NCBI GenBank assembly: GCA_947632085.1
Contig: CANRNY010000014.1
Span: forward strand, 1-64,000
Origin: an uncultured Bacilli bacterium
GTDB taxonomy: Bacteria; Bacillota_I; Bacilli_A; RF39; UBA660
Direction of reading: 5' to 3'
DNA: 64,000 bases
The position numbers were made by a program, and so were the translations under genes. Below, piece after piece: positions 29,300-39,392 of this stretch (within the stretch, counting starts at the first letter, position 1; every line of letters starts with the position of its first letter). The notes under the pieces were generated by a model. It ran no database searches. It was not told the origin of the DNA and saw only the letters and a list, made by a program, of their open reading frames with translations.

Positions 29300-29548
29300 C
29301 TATTTTTTTGTTTTCTTTTTCTCATCGTCTTCCTCAATAGTAACACTATATAGAGAAATACCTTTTTCAGTAAATAAATTAATGCCATAAAAAGATGTTA
29401 TTAAGAAAGCAATTAGTGTCCACATAAAAGAAAAGATATTAAAGTCTTTGATTAAGATAAAGATACCGATGCCACAAAAAACTAAGCCACCAACAAATCC
29501 TAAAGTTGAACCAAACTTAGATGGTTTTACTCTCATTCTTTTACTCAT
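29300..29548 (-). CDS. Small membrane protein
   Basis: 82 aa ORF with two hydrophobic segments and RBS. Confidence 0.6.
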   Translation of the reverse strand: MSKRMRVKPSKFGSTLGFVGGLVFCGIGIFILIKDFNIFSFMWTLIAFLITSFYGINLFTEKGISLYSVTIEEDDEKKKTKK

Positions 29549-29688
29549 AATTTTCCTCCTCCAAATTAACTATTAGCAATTATATTATAACATTTTATAG
29601 AAATTATATAAACTAAGCGTTTTAATATACTAATCTTATAGATTTGAAACATTTTAAACCTTATGATACTATTATCTAGGTGATTCTT

Positions 29689-30277
29689 ATGTATTTTCAC
29701 GGGGTGATAAATGGCTTAGTTAATAAAAAGGTTTTAGAAATATTAAGAGATCAAGAAATAAAATCAGCTCGTAAAAAATGATGTTAATAATGTTGGTTTT
29801 AATGAAAATGATTTTATTAGTATATGTGAATATTTAGGTGAAGATATTTATGCAGATTATCCAAATAATGCTTTTCATAAATATATTTTAAATAATTTTT
29901 GCTTTATTATATCGAATGATATAGATTGTGAAATGCCGATTTTTATACCTAATGCCGCAACGATGAATCGTTTTGAATTAATAAAATTAAGAAGAGAAAA
30001 TCCTAAACGAAGATTTAGTGATATAATTGATGAACGTCAAGTAAGAGATTCAATTCCTTTTGATAAAGTTATAGGTATTGGAATACCTTATGGTTTAGAA
30101 GAAGAAAATGGTTTTATTAAATTATCGTCTTTTACTTTTTTAACACCTGATGAGTTTCAAGAATTTATACGAACAATTGAAAATTATGCAGCAATGCTTG
30201 GAATTAAAGTAGTTAATAGTTCTGAACCAACATTTCCTTTAACTTTTAAAACTAATGAATTAAAAAAGACAAAGTAA
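29689..30277 (+). pseudogene. Frameshifted uncharacterised gene
   Basis: ATG at 29689 with RBS reads MYFHGVINGLVNKKVLEILRDQEIKSARK; a one-base shift at A6 (29773-29778) continues NDVNNVGFNENDFISICEYLGEDIYADYPNNAFHKYIL... into the listed 114-aa ORF. Confidence 0.75.
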
Positions 30278-30307
30278 ATATACTTTGTTTTTTTATGAGA
30301 ATAATTA

Positions 30308-30859
30308 TTATATTTGTTTTGCTTTATTTTCTTCTTCAGTATTTTGAGGAAGAAAACTAATTACGCGGTTATTGTTTTTACTTACTTCTTCTTGATAGAA
30401 TTTTATAAATCTTTTAGGAATTGTCCAGATGATTTTTTTACTTCGATGAAATACTTCATCATAGTCACTAATACCTAAAATAACTAATTCTTCATCTTTA
30501 GGAATACTATGATGTCTTTGACCATAACAACCACCAAAGTTACGACGATTATAATAAAATTCATGAAGCATAATATTTTTCATTTCATTATCATCACTTA
30601 GTTTTCTTACATAAGGTAAACTACAAATTAAACATCTTATTTCAAAAGGTGTTCCTTCCCCAAAGTTATAACTTTGATGATAATTAGGACCATAATCTCT
30701 TAGTTCATAATAAATATCGCTTTCAGTTACAACACTCATTAATTTCGTTATGTTAATAGATTTTTCAATAAAGGGATCATTTTGCCATCTAGCTGTATTA
30801 GTTCGATGAGCAAAATAAGTCCAACCTTCTGGAATAATTACCGCTTGATTATTTTCCAT
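30308..30859 (-). CDS. Hypothetical protein
   Basis: 183 aa ORF, no family recognised. Confidence 0.65.
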   Translation of the reverse strand: MENNQAVIIPEGWTYFAHRTNTARWQNDPFIEKSINITKLMSVVTESDIYYELRDYGPNYHQSYNFGEGTPFEIRCLICSLPYVRKLSDDNEMKNIMLHEFYYNRRNFGGCYGQRHHSIPKDEELVILGISDYDEVFHRSKKIIWTIPKRFIKFYQEEVSKNNNRVISFLPQNTEEENKAKQI

Positions 30860-30875
30860 AATAAACTACTCCATT

Positions 30876-31442
30876 TTATTTTTTTAATTCAAAGCCATCT
30901 TTAAAAGCATTACCTACTCTTTTAGTTACTTCATAGTAGCCATGAGTATATGGATCAAAAGCAATAGCTTCTACTTTAGTTAAATCAACATTATCGCCAG
31001 CCATTACTTCTTCGTTGGCAGAAACATTAACAACTTTACCAACTACACCGATACCATAATCATTACTTTGATATTCAATAAATTCACATTCCATACAAAT
31101 TGGAAATTCGTTAATTATTGGAGCATCAACGTTATTTGATTTAGTAGCTGTTAGACCACTATTTGTAAATTTATTTGGCGTATTATTACCGGATACGACA
31201 CCAAAGTAATCAGCTTCTTTAATGTGTTTAGTATCAGCAATACTTACAGTGAAAGCTTTTCGTGCTTTAATATTTTGCACTGTTTTATGAGATTCAGTTA
31301 AATTTAAACCTACTACATCACGATCTATCATTGTTCCCCAAGCAGCATTCATAACATTAACACTACCATCTTCATTATAAGTAGCAATCATTAAAACAGG
31401 CATAGGAAATATTGCTTCCGTTACTTTAATATTCTTTTTCAT
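30876..31442 (-). CDS. Flavin reductase-like (FMN-binding) protein
   Basis: FPMPVLMIATYNEDGSVNVMNAAWGTMIDRDVVGLNLTESHKT. Confidence 0.85.
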   Translation of the reverse strand: MKKNIKVTEAIFPMPVLMIATYNEDGSVNVMNAAWGTMIDRDVVGLNLTESHKTVQNIKARKAFTVSIADTKHIKEADYFGVVSGNNTPNKFTNSGLTATKSNNVDAPIINEFPICMECEFIEYQSNDYGIGVVGKVVNVSANEEVMAGDNVDLTKVEAIAFDPYTHGYYEVTKRVGNAFKDGFELKK

Positions 31443-31481
31443 ATTATTTTTTCTTCTTTCCATTATCAATTAACTAAATAT

Positions 31482-32039
31482 TTATTCTTTATAATTTCTA
31501 ATAATTTGGTATTCATAATGGTCATCTGTTTCAGCATAACCTACAGAAATACCTTTACCATTATTACTGGTTAAATTATCATTTGCGACATCTTTAGATT
31601 CTGAAATTAACTTATCTGCTTCTTCACGAGATATTTCTTTATTATTGGCCATTATTAAAAGTCTAGTAAAGACTGGTATTTGAGGATCATCTTTAGTTTT
31701 TTCTGTAAAGTAAATACGCATTGAACTAACAATATCTTCTTTTGGATCTTTTAAGGCGTCTAAAGGATTAACAACTAAATAAATATTATCATCTATTGAA
31801 TACCAATAAAGACCACCTTTAGTAGTTAAAGATTCTTTATCAGCTGGTCCTAAGCCAGATGTGTCTAAGACAAGAGCATTAAATTGGTCAACAAGATTTT
31901 CAACTGTATCTTTTTCAACATAACCAATTGGATTTTCTGGTTCTTGTTCTTTTTCTTTTACTTCTTCCTCTTTTTTACCACAACCAATTAAACTAAAAGT
32001 ACATAATATAATTAGAAAACTAAATAATACTTTTTTCAT
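31482..32039 (-). CDS. Lipoprotein, unknown function
   Basis: Lipobox LIGCG. Confidence 0.7.
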   Translation of the reverse strand: MKKVLFSFLIILCTFSLIGCGKKEEEVKEKEQEPENPIGYVEKDTVENLVDQFNALVLDTSGLGPADKESLTTKGGLYWYSIDDNIYLVVNPLDALKDPKEDIVSSMRIYFTEKTKDDPQIPVFTRLLIMANNKEISREEADKLISESKDVANDNLTSNNGKGISVGYAETDDHYEYQIIRNYKE

Positions 32040-32093
32040 TTTTATTCTCCATTCTAATTATATTATATAACAAAAAATATATTTTTATAAATA

Positions 32094-32663
32094 TTATAGT
32101 TCTTGTTTACTTAAATACTTTTCAAGCTTATTTAAGTTATGATTAAAGATAATAGATTCTACTATATTCATAATAGCAAAAACAATTAATGAAATACCAA
32201 TGGAAGCAATTAAAAGACCTTTAGTAAGGATAATAAAACCGCCACATAAAATCATTAGAATTGAGATTAGTAAACTTATAATACCTGATAATTTATCGAC
32301 AAAAAATATTTTAGTAGATAATGTTATATTAATAATAGCTTCATAAATTACAACTAAACCAATAATTATTCTAAAAATACTTTGAAGTTCATTAGTAAAG
32401 ATAATACATACAATACCTATAATAATATTTAAAATACCAAATGATAAATCATAATTAAAAATATTATATTTTCCTTCATATCTAAAATAGTAAAAAATTT
32501 TAATTAATCCATAAACAATTAGAATACCTCCTATTATGTAAGATATAATATCTAAAATACTTTGAGAAAATATTATCATAATAAGGCCAAGTAAAATAGT
32601 TACACAGCTAAAAAATATTGATTCACAACTATCTTGTTTTAATTTTTTTTGAATATATTTCAT
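32094..32663 (-). CDS. DUF308/HdeD-like membrane protein
   Basis: Six hydrophobic segments with internally repeated IIxGxxxIxxG pattern. Confidence 0.65.
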   Translation of the reverse strand: MKYIQKKLKQDSCESIFFSCVTILLGLIMIIFSQSILDIISYIIGGILIVYGLIKIFYYFRYEGKYNIFNYDLSFGILNIIIGIVCIIFTNELQSIFRIIIGLVVIYEAIINITLSTKIFFVDKLSGIISLLISILMILCGGFIILTKGLLIASIGISLIVFAIMNIVESIIFNHNLNKLEKYLSKQEL

Positions 32664-32684
32664 TTTTATTCTTCCTTCTATCTT

Positions 32685-33377
32685 TTAATTATCATGGCGA
32701 TTAAACATTAAAATTAATCTTAAAATTTGAATTAAAGTTGTAGCAACACTTGCAACATATGTCATAGCTGCAGCAGTCAAAACTTTTTTACCAGATTTTA
32801 ATTCCTTACTAGTAAAGAAATGCGCATAATCAAGTTCTTTCAGAGCTCGAGAACTAGCATTTATTTCGACTGGTAAGGTTATTAATTGAAATAGTAAAAT
32901 GACGATTTCTAAAATAATACCAATCCAAATTAAATTAATAGCTCCAAATAGAAAACCAAGAAGAATAGCTAAATAACCAGCATATGAAGAAAAATTAACT
33001 AAAGGAACTAAACTAGCTCTTATTCGCATAAATAAGTAGCCTTCTTTATCTTGAATAGCATGACCACATTCGTGACAAGCTACGCTAACACTAGCAATAG
33101 ACGTTCCATTATAATTACTTTTAGATAATCGAACTTCTAATTTTTTTGGATCATAATGATCCGTTAAATAGCCACCTACTTCGACAACTTCAACATCTTC
33201 TAAACCATTTTTATCTAAAATATAACGAGCAGCTTCACGACCTGTTAAGTTTCGTTCATTTTTAACCTTAGAGTATTTATTATAAGTTGAATTAACAAAG
33301 AACTGAGCAGCCAGTGTAATAATAAGAGTAATTAATGTTAAACCATAAACAATAAAATAATAATCCATTTTAATCAC
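32685..33377 (-). CDS. Neutral zinc metallopeptidase (YugP-like)
   Basis: SVACHECGHAIQDKEGY HExxH-type motif with flanking TMs. Confidence 0.9.
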   Translation of the reverse strand: MIKMDYYFIVYGLTLITLIITLAAQFFVNSTYNKYSKVKNERNLTGREAARYILDKNGLEDVEVVEVGGYLTDHYDPKKLEVRLSKSNYNGTSIASVSVACHECGHAIQDKEGYLFMRIRASLVPLVNFSSYAGYLAILLGFLFGAINLIWIGIILEIVILLFQLITLPVEINASSRALKELDYAHFFTSKELKSGKKVLTAAAMTYVASVATTLIQILRLILMFNRHDN

Positions 33378-33620
33378 CTAGTTACTTAATAATCTAATAT
33401 AATTTTTAATTTCTTTTTCATTTAATACTTTACCTTGACTAATTATTTTGTCATTAATAATTAGAGCTGGCGTATTAGAAACCTTATACTTAGAAAATTT
33501 TTCTTGTTCTTCAATTAATTCTATTTCCAAATCATCAGAAAGATCCTCTGCTACTTTATTTATATTCTTTAAAAGTTTAAGACGATTACTTGAATTTTGA
33601 CCAATTATTTTTAATTTCAT
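33378..33620 (-). CDS. Thioredoxin-fold small protein lacking CxxC
   Basis: MKLKIIGQNSSNRLKLLKNINKVAEDL ... VSNTPALIINDKIISQGKV; ATG at 33620 with GAGAGGAG RBS. Confidence 0.75.
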   Translation of the reverse strand: MKLKIIGQNSSNRLKLLKNINKVAEDLSDDLEIELIEEQEKFSKYKVSNTPALIINDKIISQGKVLNEKEIKNYIRLLSN

Positions 33621-33636
33621 ATTATTATCTCCTCTC

Positions 33637-34275
33637 TTATTTATATAAAACAATCGCATTAGGATATATCTTTTTTAAATAATCATCATTATATTTATTA
33701 TCAATTAGATGCCAAAAATAGCTTGTCCTTTTTATATTATTACCACGTTCCTTCATTCTAAAAGCTGCAATGGCAGAAATAATTACATCAGTTATAAAGA
33801 AGATGAATGATATAACAAATAAAGTTATTACTGTTTTAGTTATGTTGACAGAAAGTAAATATTCGTTAATTGGAAGTAAAATTGATTTATAAAAGACTGT
33901 GGCGGCTAGGCCAAAAATAACAGAATATAGAAAGTTAACTCGACCACCTAGGTTTAAAGGAAACTCACTATAATCCCAGGATATCGTACCAAATAATTTT
34001 TCTTGAAGAATACTAGCAACATATTCAATAATAGTACTAATAACAAAACCAACAAGAAATATTTTGAAAGAGGTTTTTATTTTTAAATAATTACAAACCA
34101 ACAAAATTATTAGGCCAGATAAACCATAGATAGGAATAATAGGTTCATATATTAAACTTTTTCGCCATTCAAAACGCTTATTTTTTAATAAACACCAAAT
34201 AGTTTCCATAATAAAGCCAACAAATGAACCTATTAAAAAAAGCCAAAAATAACTAATAATTTTACGCACTATCAT
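33637..34275 (-). CDS. Putative ABC transporter permease (CmpB / PF06541-type) membrane protein
   Basis: FLIGSFVGFIMETIWCLLKNKRFEWRKSLIYEPIIPIYGLSG; similar to 56369..56905. Confidence 0.8.
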   Translation of the reverse strand: MIVRKIISYFWLFLIGSFVGFIMETIWCLLKNKRFEWRKSLIYEPIIPIYGLSGLIILLVCNYLKIKTSFKIFLVGFVISTIIEYVASILQEKLFGTISWDYSEFPLNLGGRVNFLYSVIFGLAATVFYKSILLPINEYLLSVNITKTVITLFVISFIFFITDVIISAIAAFRMKERGNNIKRTSYFWHLIDNKYNDDYLKKIYPNAIVLYK

Positions 34276-34390
34276 TCACCTTCTATATATTGGTAAAAGA
34301 TTTTTTTCTTTTACATTTTTAAGTTTATTACTTATTTTTTAGTAATTTATAATTATTTTATTAAAAATTATTAAAAAGAAAAAAGATAAG

Positions 34391-35671
34391 TTATTTCTTA
34401 TCTTCGTTATAAATTGGTAATTGAAATTTAATTGTTAAACCATTATCATTATAAGCTTTGATAGTTCCATTATGAACTTCAATAAATTCTTTGCAAATAG
34501 ACAATCCTAAACCAGATATTTTTCGGGAAGAATCAGTTGTAAAAAACGGATCAAATAATTTATCAATAATCTTTTCATCAACACCTGGACCATTATCAGC
34601 AATTGTAAATTCAATAAAATTATTTTTCTTTAATATATTAATATTGATAATTCCTTTTTTAGGAACAAATTTAGTACTATTAGAAATAATATTAGAAAAG
34701 ACACGTTTTATTTTTAAAACATCAATATTTATCTTTGCCTTTTCACAATTAGTAGTAATATTAAATTCAATATTTTTGTTATTTAATTCAATTTTATAAT
34801 CTTCATTTAAAGAATGGATGATATCTTTAATACTAATAACAGCTAAATTAAGTTTTTGCTTATCATAATTAACTAAATAATCATCAAAGGTTGTTAATAT
34901 ATCTTTTATATGTAAAGCTTTTTCATGAACTTTATTACTATATTCCTTTATTTCCTTTTTAGATAAATTATCTTCCATTAAAGAAGAATAACCAATAATC
35001 GAGGTAAGTGGCGTTTTTATATCATGAGATATACTAGCTATAATACGTTTTTGTTCTTTCTTTTCAGCTTCTAAAGAATCAACTAAATTAACAAATTCAT
35101 TTTGAATAACATCTAATTCATTGTTTACTTCATTACGAACTGGTTTTTTACCAAACTTATAATTTCTTATATCATTAATTAGATTTTCAATTGGAGTTAA
35201 AATTAAATGTCCGGTAAAAATATATGCTGATATCATTAAAATGGCAACAATAATTATTTGAAATGAGATTAAAGATAGAATAATATTAACGGGATTTATT
35301 TTCTTAGAAAAATAACCATTAATAATATATAATTTATTATCTACTTTTGTAAAAGTACTAAATATTTCTAAATTATTTTTTTGTGGCTGATTATCTTTAA
35401 GAATATTATTATTTTCATCAACAATATTTAAGATAACATCATATTCTTGTGTTAAAGAATTTATATTTTTTTCTAAATCTTCATATGAAGAATAACTAGG
35501 AGCTATTTTTTCATTAATAATTATTTCCTTAGTATTTTCAATATTCTCTAAAGATGGTTTTATTCTTAGGTAATACCAAGTAACTAGTGAGATAACATTA
35601 ATAAGAACAATGATAAATAAGGTGATAATAAAATTACGACGAACTTTATGATTTTTAAATATATTAATCAT
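34391..35671 (-). CDS. Sensor histidine kinase
   Basis: IASISHDIKTPLTSIIGYSSLMED; ISGLGLSICKEFIEVHNG. Confidence 0.95.
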   Translation of the reverse strand: MINIFKNHKVRRNFIITLFIIVLINVISLVTWYYLRIKPSLENIENTKEIIINEKIAPSYSSYEDLEKNINSLTQEYDVILNIVDENNNILKDNQPQKNNLEIFSTFTKVDNKLYIINGYFSKKINPVNIILSLISFQIIIVAILMISAYIFTGHLILTPIENLINDIRNYKFGKKPVRNEVNNELDVIQNEFVNLVDSLEAEKKEQKRIIASISHDIKTPLTSIIGYSSLMEDNLSKKEIKEYSNKVHEKALHIKDILTTFDDYLVNYDKQKLNLAVISIKDIIHSLNEDYKIELNNKNIEFNITTNCEKAKINIDVLKIKRVFSNIISNSTKFVPKKGIININILKKNNFIEFTIADNGPGVDEKIIDKLFDPFFTTDSSRKISGLGLSICKEFIEVHNGTIKAYNDNGLTIKFQLPIYNEDKK

Positions 35672-36359
35672 TTAAATCAACACTCTTATTAAACTTATAA
35701 CCATATCCCCAAATAGTTATAATATATTCATCATTATCATTTAATTTATCTCTTAAACTTTTAATATTAACAGCAACTGTACCTATATCACCATATTCAC
35801 TACCCCATACAGCTTCATAAATTTGTTCTTTCGATAAAGCAATACCGGCATTTTCCATTAAGTATCTTAATAATTCAAATTCTCTTGTTGATAAATCAAC
35901 TTTTTCACCATTGTTTTTAACTTCATAACTTTCCGTATTTAAAGCTATCTTTCCAATATTAATTACTTTACCTATTCCTTTACTATTATTTCTTTTATTT
36001 AATCTTAAATGGGATTTTACTTTTAATAAAAGTTCAGTATTATCAAATGGTTTAGTAATGTAATCATCGCCACCTATTTCATAACCAACTATCTTATCAA
36101 TCATCTCACTCTTAGCTGAAACAAAAATAATAGGTATATTAACAAGGTCTCTTATTTTAGAGCATAATTCTGTTCCACTTAAATCAGGCATCATAATATC
36201 AAGTAAAATTAAATCATAATCAAAATCATGGCTTTTAATAAAATCTAAAGCAGTTAAAGGATTATTAATTATTTTAGAATCAATTTGTTCTTTCTTTAAA
36301 ATTAAAGATATTAATTCCGCGATATCTTCATCATCATCAACAATTAAAACTTTAGACAT
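35664..36359 (-). CDS. OmpR-family response regulator
   Basis: MSKVLIVDDDEDIAELI ... LILLDIMMPDLSG; overlaps the kinase by 8 bp. Confidence 0.95.
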   Translation of the reverse strand: MSKVLIVDDDEDIAELISLILKKEQIDSKIINNPLTALDFIKSHDFDYDLILLDIMMPDLSGTELCSKIRDLVNIPIIFVSAKSEMIDKIVGYEIGGDDYITKPFDNTELLLKVKSHLRLNKRNNSKGIGKVINIGKIALNTESYEVKNNGEKVDLSTREFELLRYLMENAGIALSKEQIYEAVWGSEYGDIGTVAVNIKSLRDKLNDNDEYIITIWGYGYKFNKSVDLND

Positions 36360-36426
36360 AATTACACCTCCTAGATATAATTATTAATATTATAGCACAA
36401 AGGATTTTAAACAATTGAAAAAGTCA

Positions 36427-37128
36427 TTATTTAATAACTTTGTATTTTAATTCAATATATGAATTATTAAGTTGCTTACATTCAATTAATTCTAATGCTT
36501 TTAATTTATTTAATTCGTCTATACTAGTAATAGCATTACCATCTATTAGAGTTGGAACATCCCTACCTCCTACTAAGATAGGTGCTATTACTATATGAAC
36601 ATAATCAATTAAATTTTCTCTTAGAAATAAACCATTTAATGTTCCACCAGATTGAATAGTTAAATATTCAACATTATATTTTAAAGATAAATCTTCTAGT
36701 AATTTATTTAAGTCTAGTTTATCGTAAGATAGAATATCAATATTATTATAATTATTTTTTAGTTGATAAGCAGGATGATTTTTATTAGTAGTTACAAGAA
36801 TTAGTTTTTGGACCCATTTAGATAAATAGATAATTCCTTGTTCGTTTAAATGGGGTTTATTATCTATAATAACAAAACTACAATCGATTTTAGTTGGTTC
36901 AGTTAAACAATCGTTAACACCGATTTTCGCCATAACACGACCAGTATTTAAGGAATATAAATCAGTAGTTTCTTCTATTTCATAATACTGATTTAATCCT
37001 TCTTTAACACCAGTGATTGTACACCAGTCTTTATCGACATCTAAAGTATCGTTATTACCACTATTTATTTTACCATCTAAAGATTCTAACATAAATAAGG
37101 TAGTTATTGGTTTTCTTTGCATATACAT
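36427..37128 (-). CDS. Dihydrofolate reductase-like / RibD C-terminal domain protein
   Basis: KPITTLFMLESLDGKI ... LTIQSGGTLNGLFLRENLIDYVHIVIAPILVGGRDVPTLIDG. Confidence 0.85.
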   Translation of the reverse strand: MYMQRKPITTLFMLESLDGKINSGNNDTLDVDKDWCTITGVKEGLNQYYEIEETTDLYSLNTGRVMAKIGVNDCLTEPTKIDCSFVIIDNKPHLNEQGIIYLSKWVQKLILVTTNKNHPAYQLKNNYNNIDILSYDKLDLNKLLEDLSLKYNVEYLTIQSGGTLNGLFLRENLIDYVHIVIAPILVGGRDVPTLIDGNAITSIDELNKLKALELIECKQLNNSYIELKYKVIK

Positions 37129-37137
37129 CTCTCCTTT

Positions 37138-37983
37138 TTATTTATTTTGTAAATTAATAACAACTAATTCAGGACGATTATTAATACGGAATGGAATTAT
37201 ACTATTACCTATTCCTCTACTGACAATCATTTTAGTATCATTCTTTTCATATATACCACTAGTATATTTAGGTAAAAATCCTTGATTAGGAGCGACTAAA
37301 CCACCTAAGAATGGAATTCTTATCTGACCACCATGAGCATGACCTGATAAAACTAAATCAAAATTTTCTTCGGTGTATGTATCAATAAGTTCAGGACGAT
37401 GAGATAATAATATAGTATATTGTGTCTTATCATAAGTAATCATTTTTAAATTATCTTTAATTGTTGTCTTATCATCACGATAAGGATCTTTATTAAATGC
37501 TGGATCATCTAAACCAATTAAGTTTATTGGAGTATTATTATTTTCTAATACTTCTACTTTATCATCTAAGATAGTTACATTATTATTTATTAGCTCTTCT
37601 TTTAATTTATTATAACTTTCAATACTTGCTTCGTGATTACCGGTAATATAGTATATAGGGGCAATATCTTTTATCTTTTTGATAAAGTTAATTGAAGTAT
37701 TGATATCAGTTTTATTAGCATCAATAAAGTCACCGGTTATAACTATTATATTAGGTTTAATATTACTTATTTCTTTAACTAGACTATTATGTAGTTTTTT
37801 TGATTTTGTATTATGGAAGTCTGATATTTGGACTATTTTATAGTTATTAAATTCTTTTGGTATTTTATTATTAGTAATTACATAATTACTTATTTGTAAT
37901 GTATTATTTTCATAGTATAAGTAATAAGATATTAAACTTAGTAATATGATTATTATTAATATAACTATTATCTTCTTTTTCAT
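37138..37983 (-). CDS. Metallophosphoesterase, membrane-anchored (YkuE-like)
   Basis: ISDFHNTKS ... ITGDFIDAN ... YITGNHE ... LSGHAHGGQIRIP. Confidence 0.9.
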   Translation of the reverse strand: MKKKIIVILIIIILLSLISYYLYYENNTLQISNYVITNNKIPKEFNNYKIVQISDFHNTKSKKLHNSLVKEISNIKPNIIVITGDFIDANKTDINTSINFIKKIKDIAPIYYITGNHEASIESYNKLKEELINNNVTILDDKVEVLENNNTPINLIGLDDPAFNKDPYRDDKTTIKDNLKMITYDKTQYTILLSHRPELIDTYTEENFDLVLSGHAHGGQIRIPFLGGLVAPNQGFLPKYTSGIYEKNDTKMIVSRGIGNSIIPFRINNRPELVVINLQNK

Positions 37984-38103
37984 TTATAAGACCTCATTAA
38001 TATTTTAACATAAAAACAGAATAATTACTTATTCTGTTAATTTAATATGAAAATACAATTCAACTTGTTCTTGAATATTAGAATCTAAATGTGGTGTTAT
38101 TAC

Positions 38104-38574
38104 TTATTCACTAGTTTTACAAACATCTATCCATTTTAGATAGTTAGATGATTTTTCTAATTCTGGAATAGTTAATTTAACAGCACTATTAGAACTACCA
38201 CAAGCAGGATAAACGATTTGATGTTTTTTTAAAGATACATCTAAGTAAACTTTAACATTTTCGTTAATACCAAAAGGACATACTCCACCGATATTATGAC
38301 CAATTAAATTTTCAACATCAGTAGCGGGAATCATCTTAGCTTTACATTTAAATTCTGCTTTATATTTTTTATTATCTATTTTAGATGCTCCAGAGACAAC
38401 AATTAAGATAGGTTCATCATTAAGTAGAAAAGATAGTGTTTTAGCTATTTCATCTTCTGTACAGTTTATAGCTTCAGCTGCTAAAGCAACTGTTGCTGAT
38501 GAACAGGAAAATTCTTTTATTTTATCTGCTAAATTATATTTTTTTAAATGTTCTTGAGCTTTTGTAAATGACAT
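38104..38574 (-). CDS. YbaK/EbsC family aminoacyl-tRNA editing protein
   Basis: SSATVALAAEAINCTEDEIAKTLSFLL ... GGVCPFGINENVKVYLD ... YPACGSSNSAVKLTI. Confidence 0.9.
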   Translation of the reverse strand: MSFTKAQEHLKKYNLADKIKEFSCSSATVALAAEAINCTEDEIAKTLSFLLNDEPILIVVSGASKIDNKKYKAEFKCKAKMIPATDVENLIGHNIGGVCPFGINENVKVYLDVSLKKHQIVYPACGSSNSAVKLTIPELEKSSNYLKWIDVCKTSE

Positions 38575-38681
38575 AATACCACTTCCTAAGTTTTATATAT
38601 TGTAACATGTTTTTAGAGATTAATATTATATTTTTTATGGCCTAGATTATCGACCAAACAAAAAGTAAATCAAAATTAGAT

Positions 38682-39350
38682 TTACTTCTTGTTTGAATAA
38701 GTATAACTTTCTTTAATATGATTCATTATTACTTCATCAGATAAAGTATCATCTAAAGTAATTGTAATCCATTTAGTTTTATTCATATGATAAGCTTTAT
38801 AATAGCCAGGTTGGGTTAATAATTCTTGAATTTCATTTTCATCTAATTTAATATTTAAAATTTCAACTTCACCAGTATCATTACTAAACCTACTACGATC
38901 AACACGCATTATTAAGGCATACCACTTTTTAGTTAGAGGATTTCTAAATATGCCTGAATCATCATTTTTCCAAGGAAACTCTGGTTGGTCTTTAAATTCT
39001 TCAGAAATTAATTTAACTAAACGATTAGTTTGAGGACTAACAAAGTCATTACCCGTTGTACATTTATCTTTAATATTGTTAAGAAAATCAATAAATTCTT
39101 GACGAACTTGACCAACAAACTCTCCTACTTGACTCTTTATACGATAATTAAAATATTCTTCATTAAAAGATAAATCGAATATTTGACCTTTTACTTTACC
39201 ATCGCTCGTGATCTTAACATCTATACGAAAAGAATCATTTAAGATGTTCTTAGATATTTGGTAAGTATTATTCTTTTTTATAAAACCATAAGGAATTAAT
39301 GTATCAAATAAAATAGTTCTTTTTTTAAATATTTCTTCTTCAATATTCAT
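38682..39350 (-). CDS. MmcQ/YjbR family protein
   Basis: PWKNDDSGIFRNPLTKKWYALIMRVDRS ... PGYYKAYHMNKTKWITITLDD. Confidence 0.8.
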   Translation of the reverse strand: MNIEEEIFKKRTILFDTLIPYGFIKKNNTYQISKNILNDSFRIDVKITSDGKVKGQIFDLSFNEEYFNYRIKSQVGEFVGQVRQEFIDFLNNIKDKCTTGNDFVSPQTNRLVKLISEEFKDQPEFPWKNDDSGIFRNPLTKKWYALIMRVDRSRFSNDTGEVEILNIKLDENEIQELLTQPGYYKAYHMNKTKWITITLDDTLSDEVIMNHIKESYTYSNKK

Positions 39351-39392
39351 AAAACCTCCATTAATAACAAATATATTATACTATAAATATAA

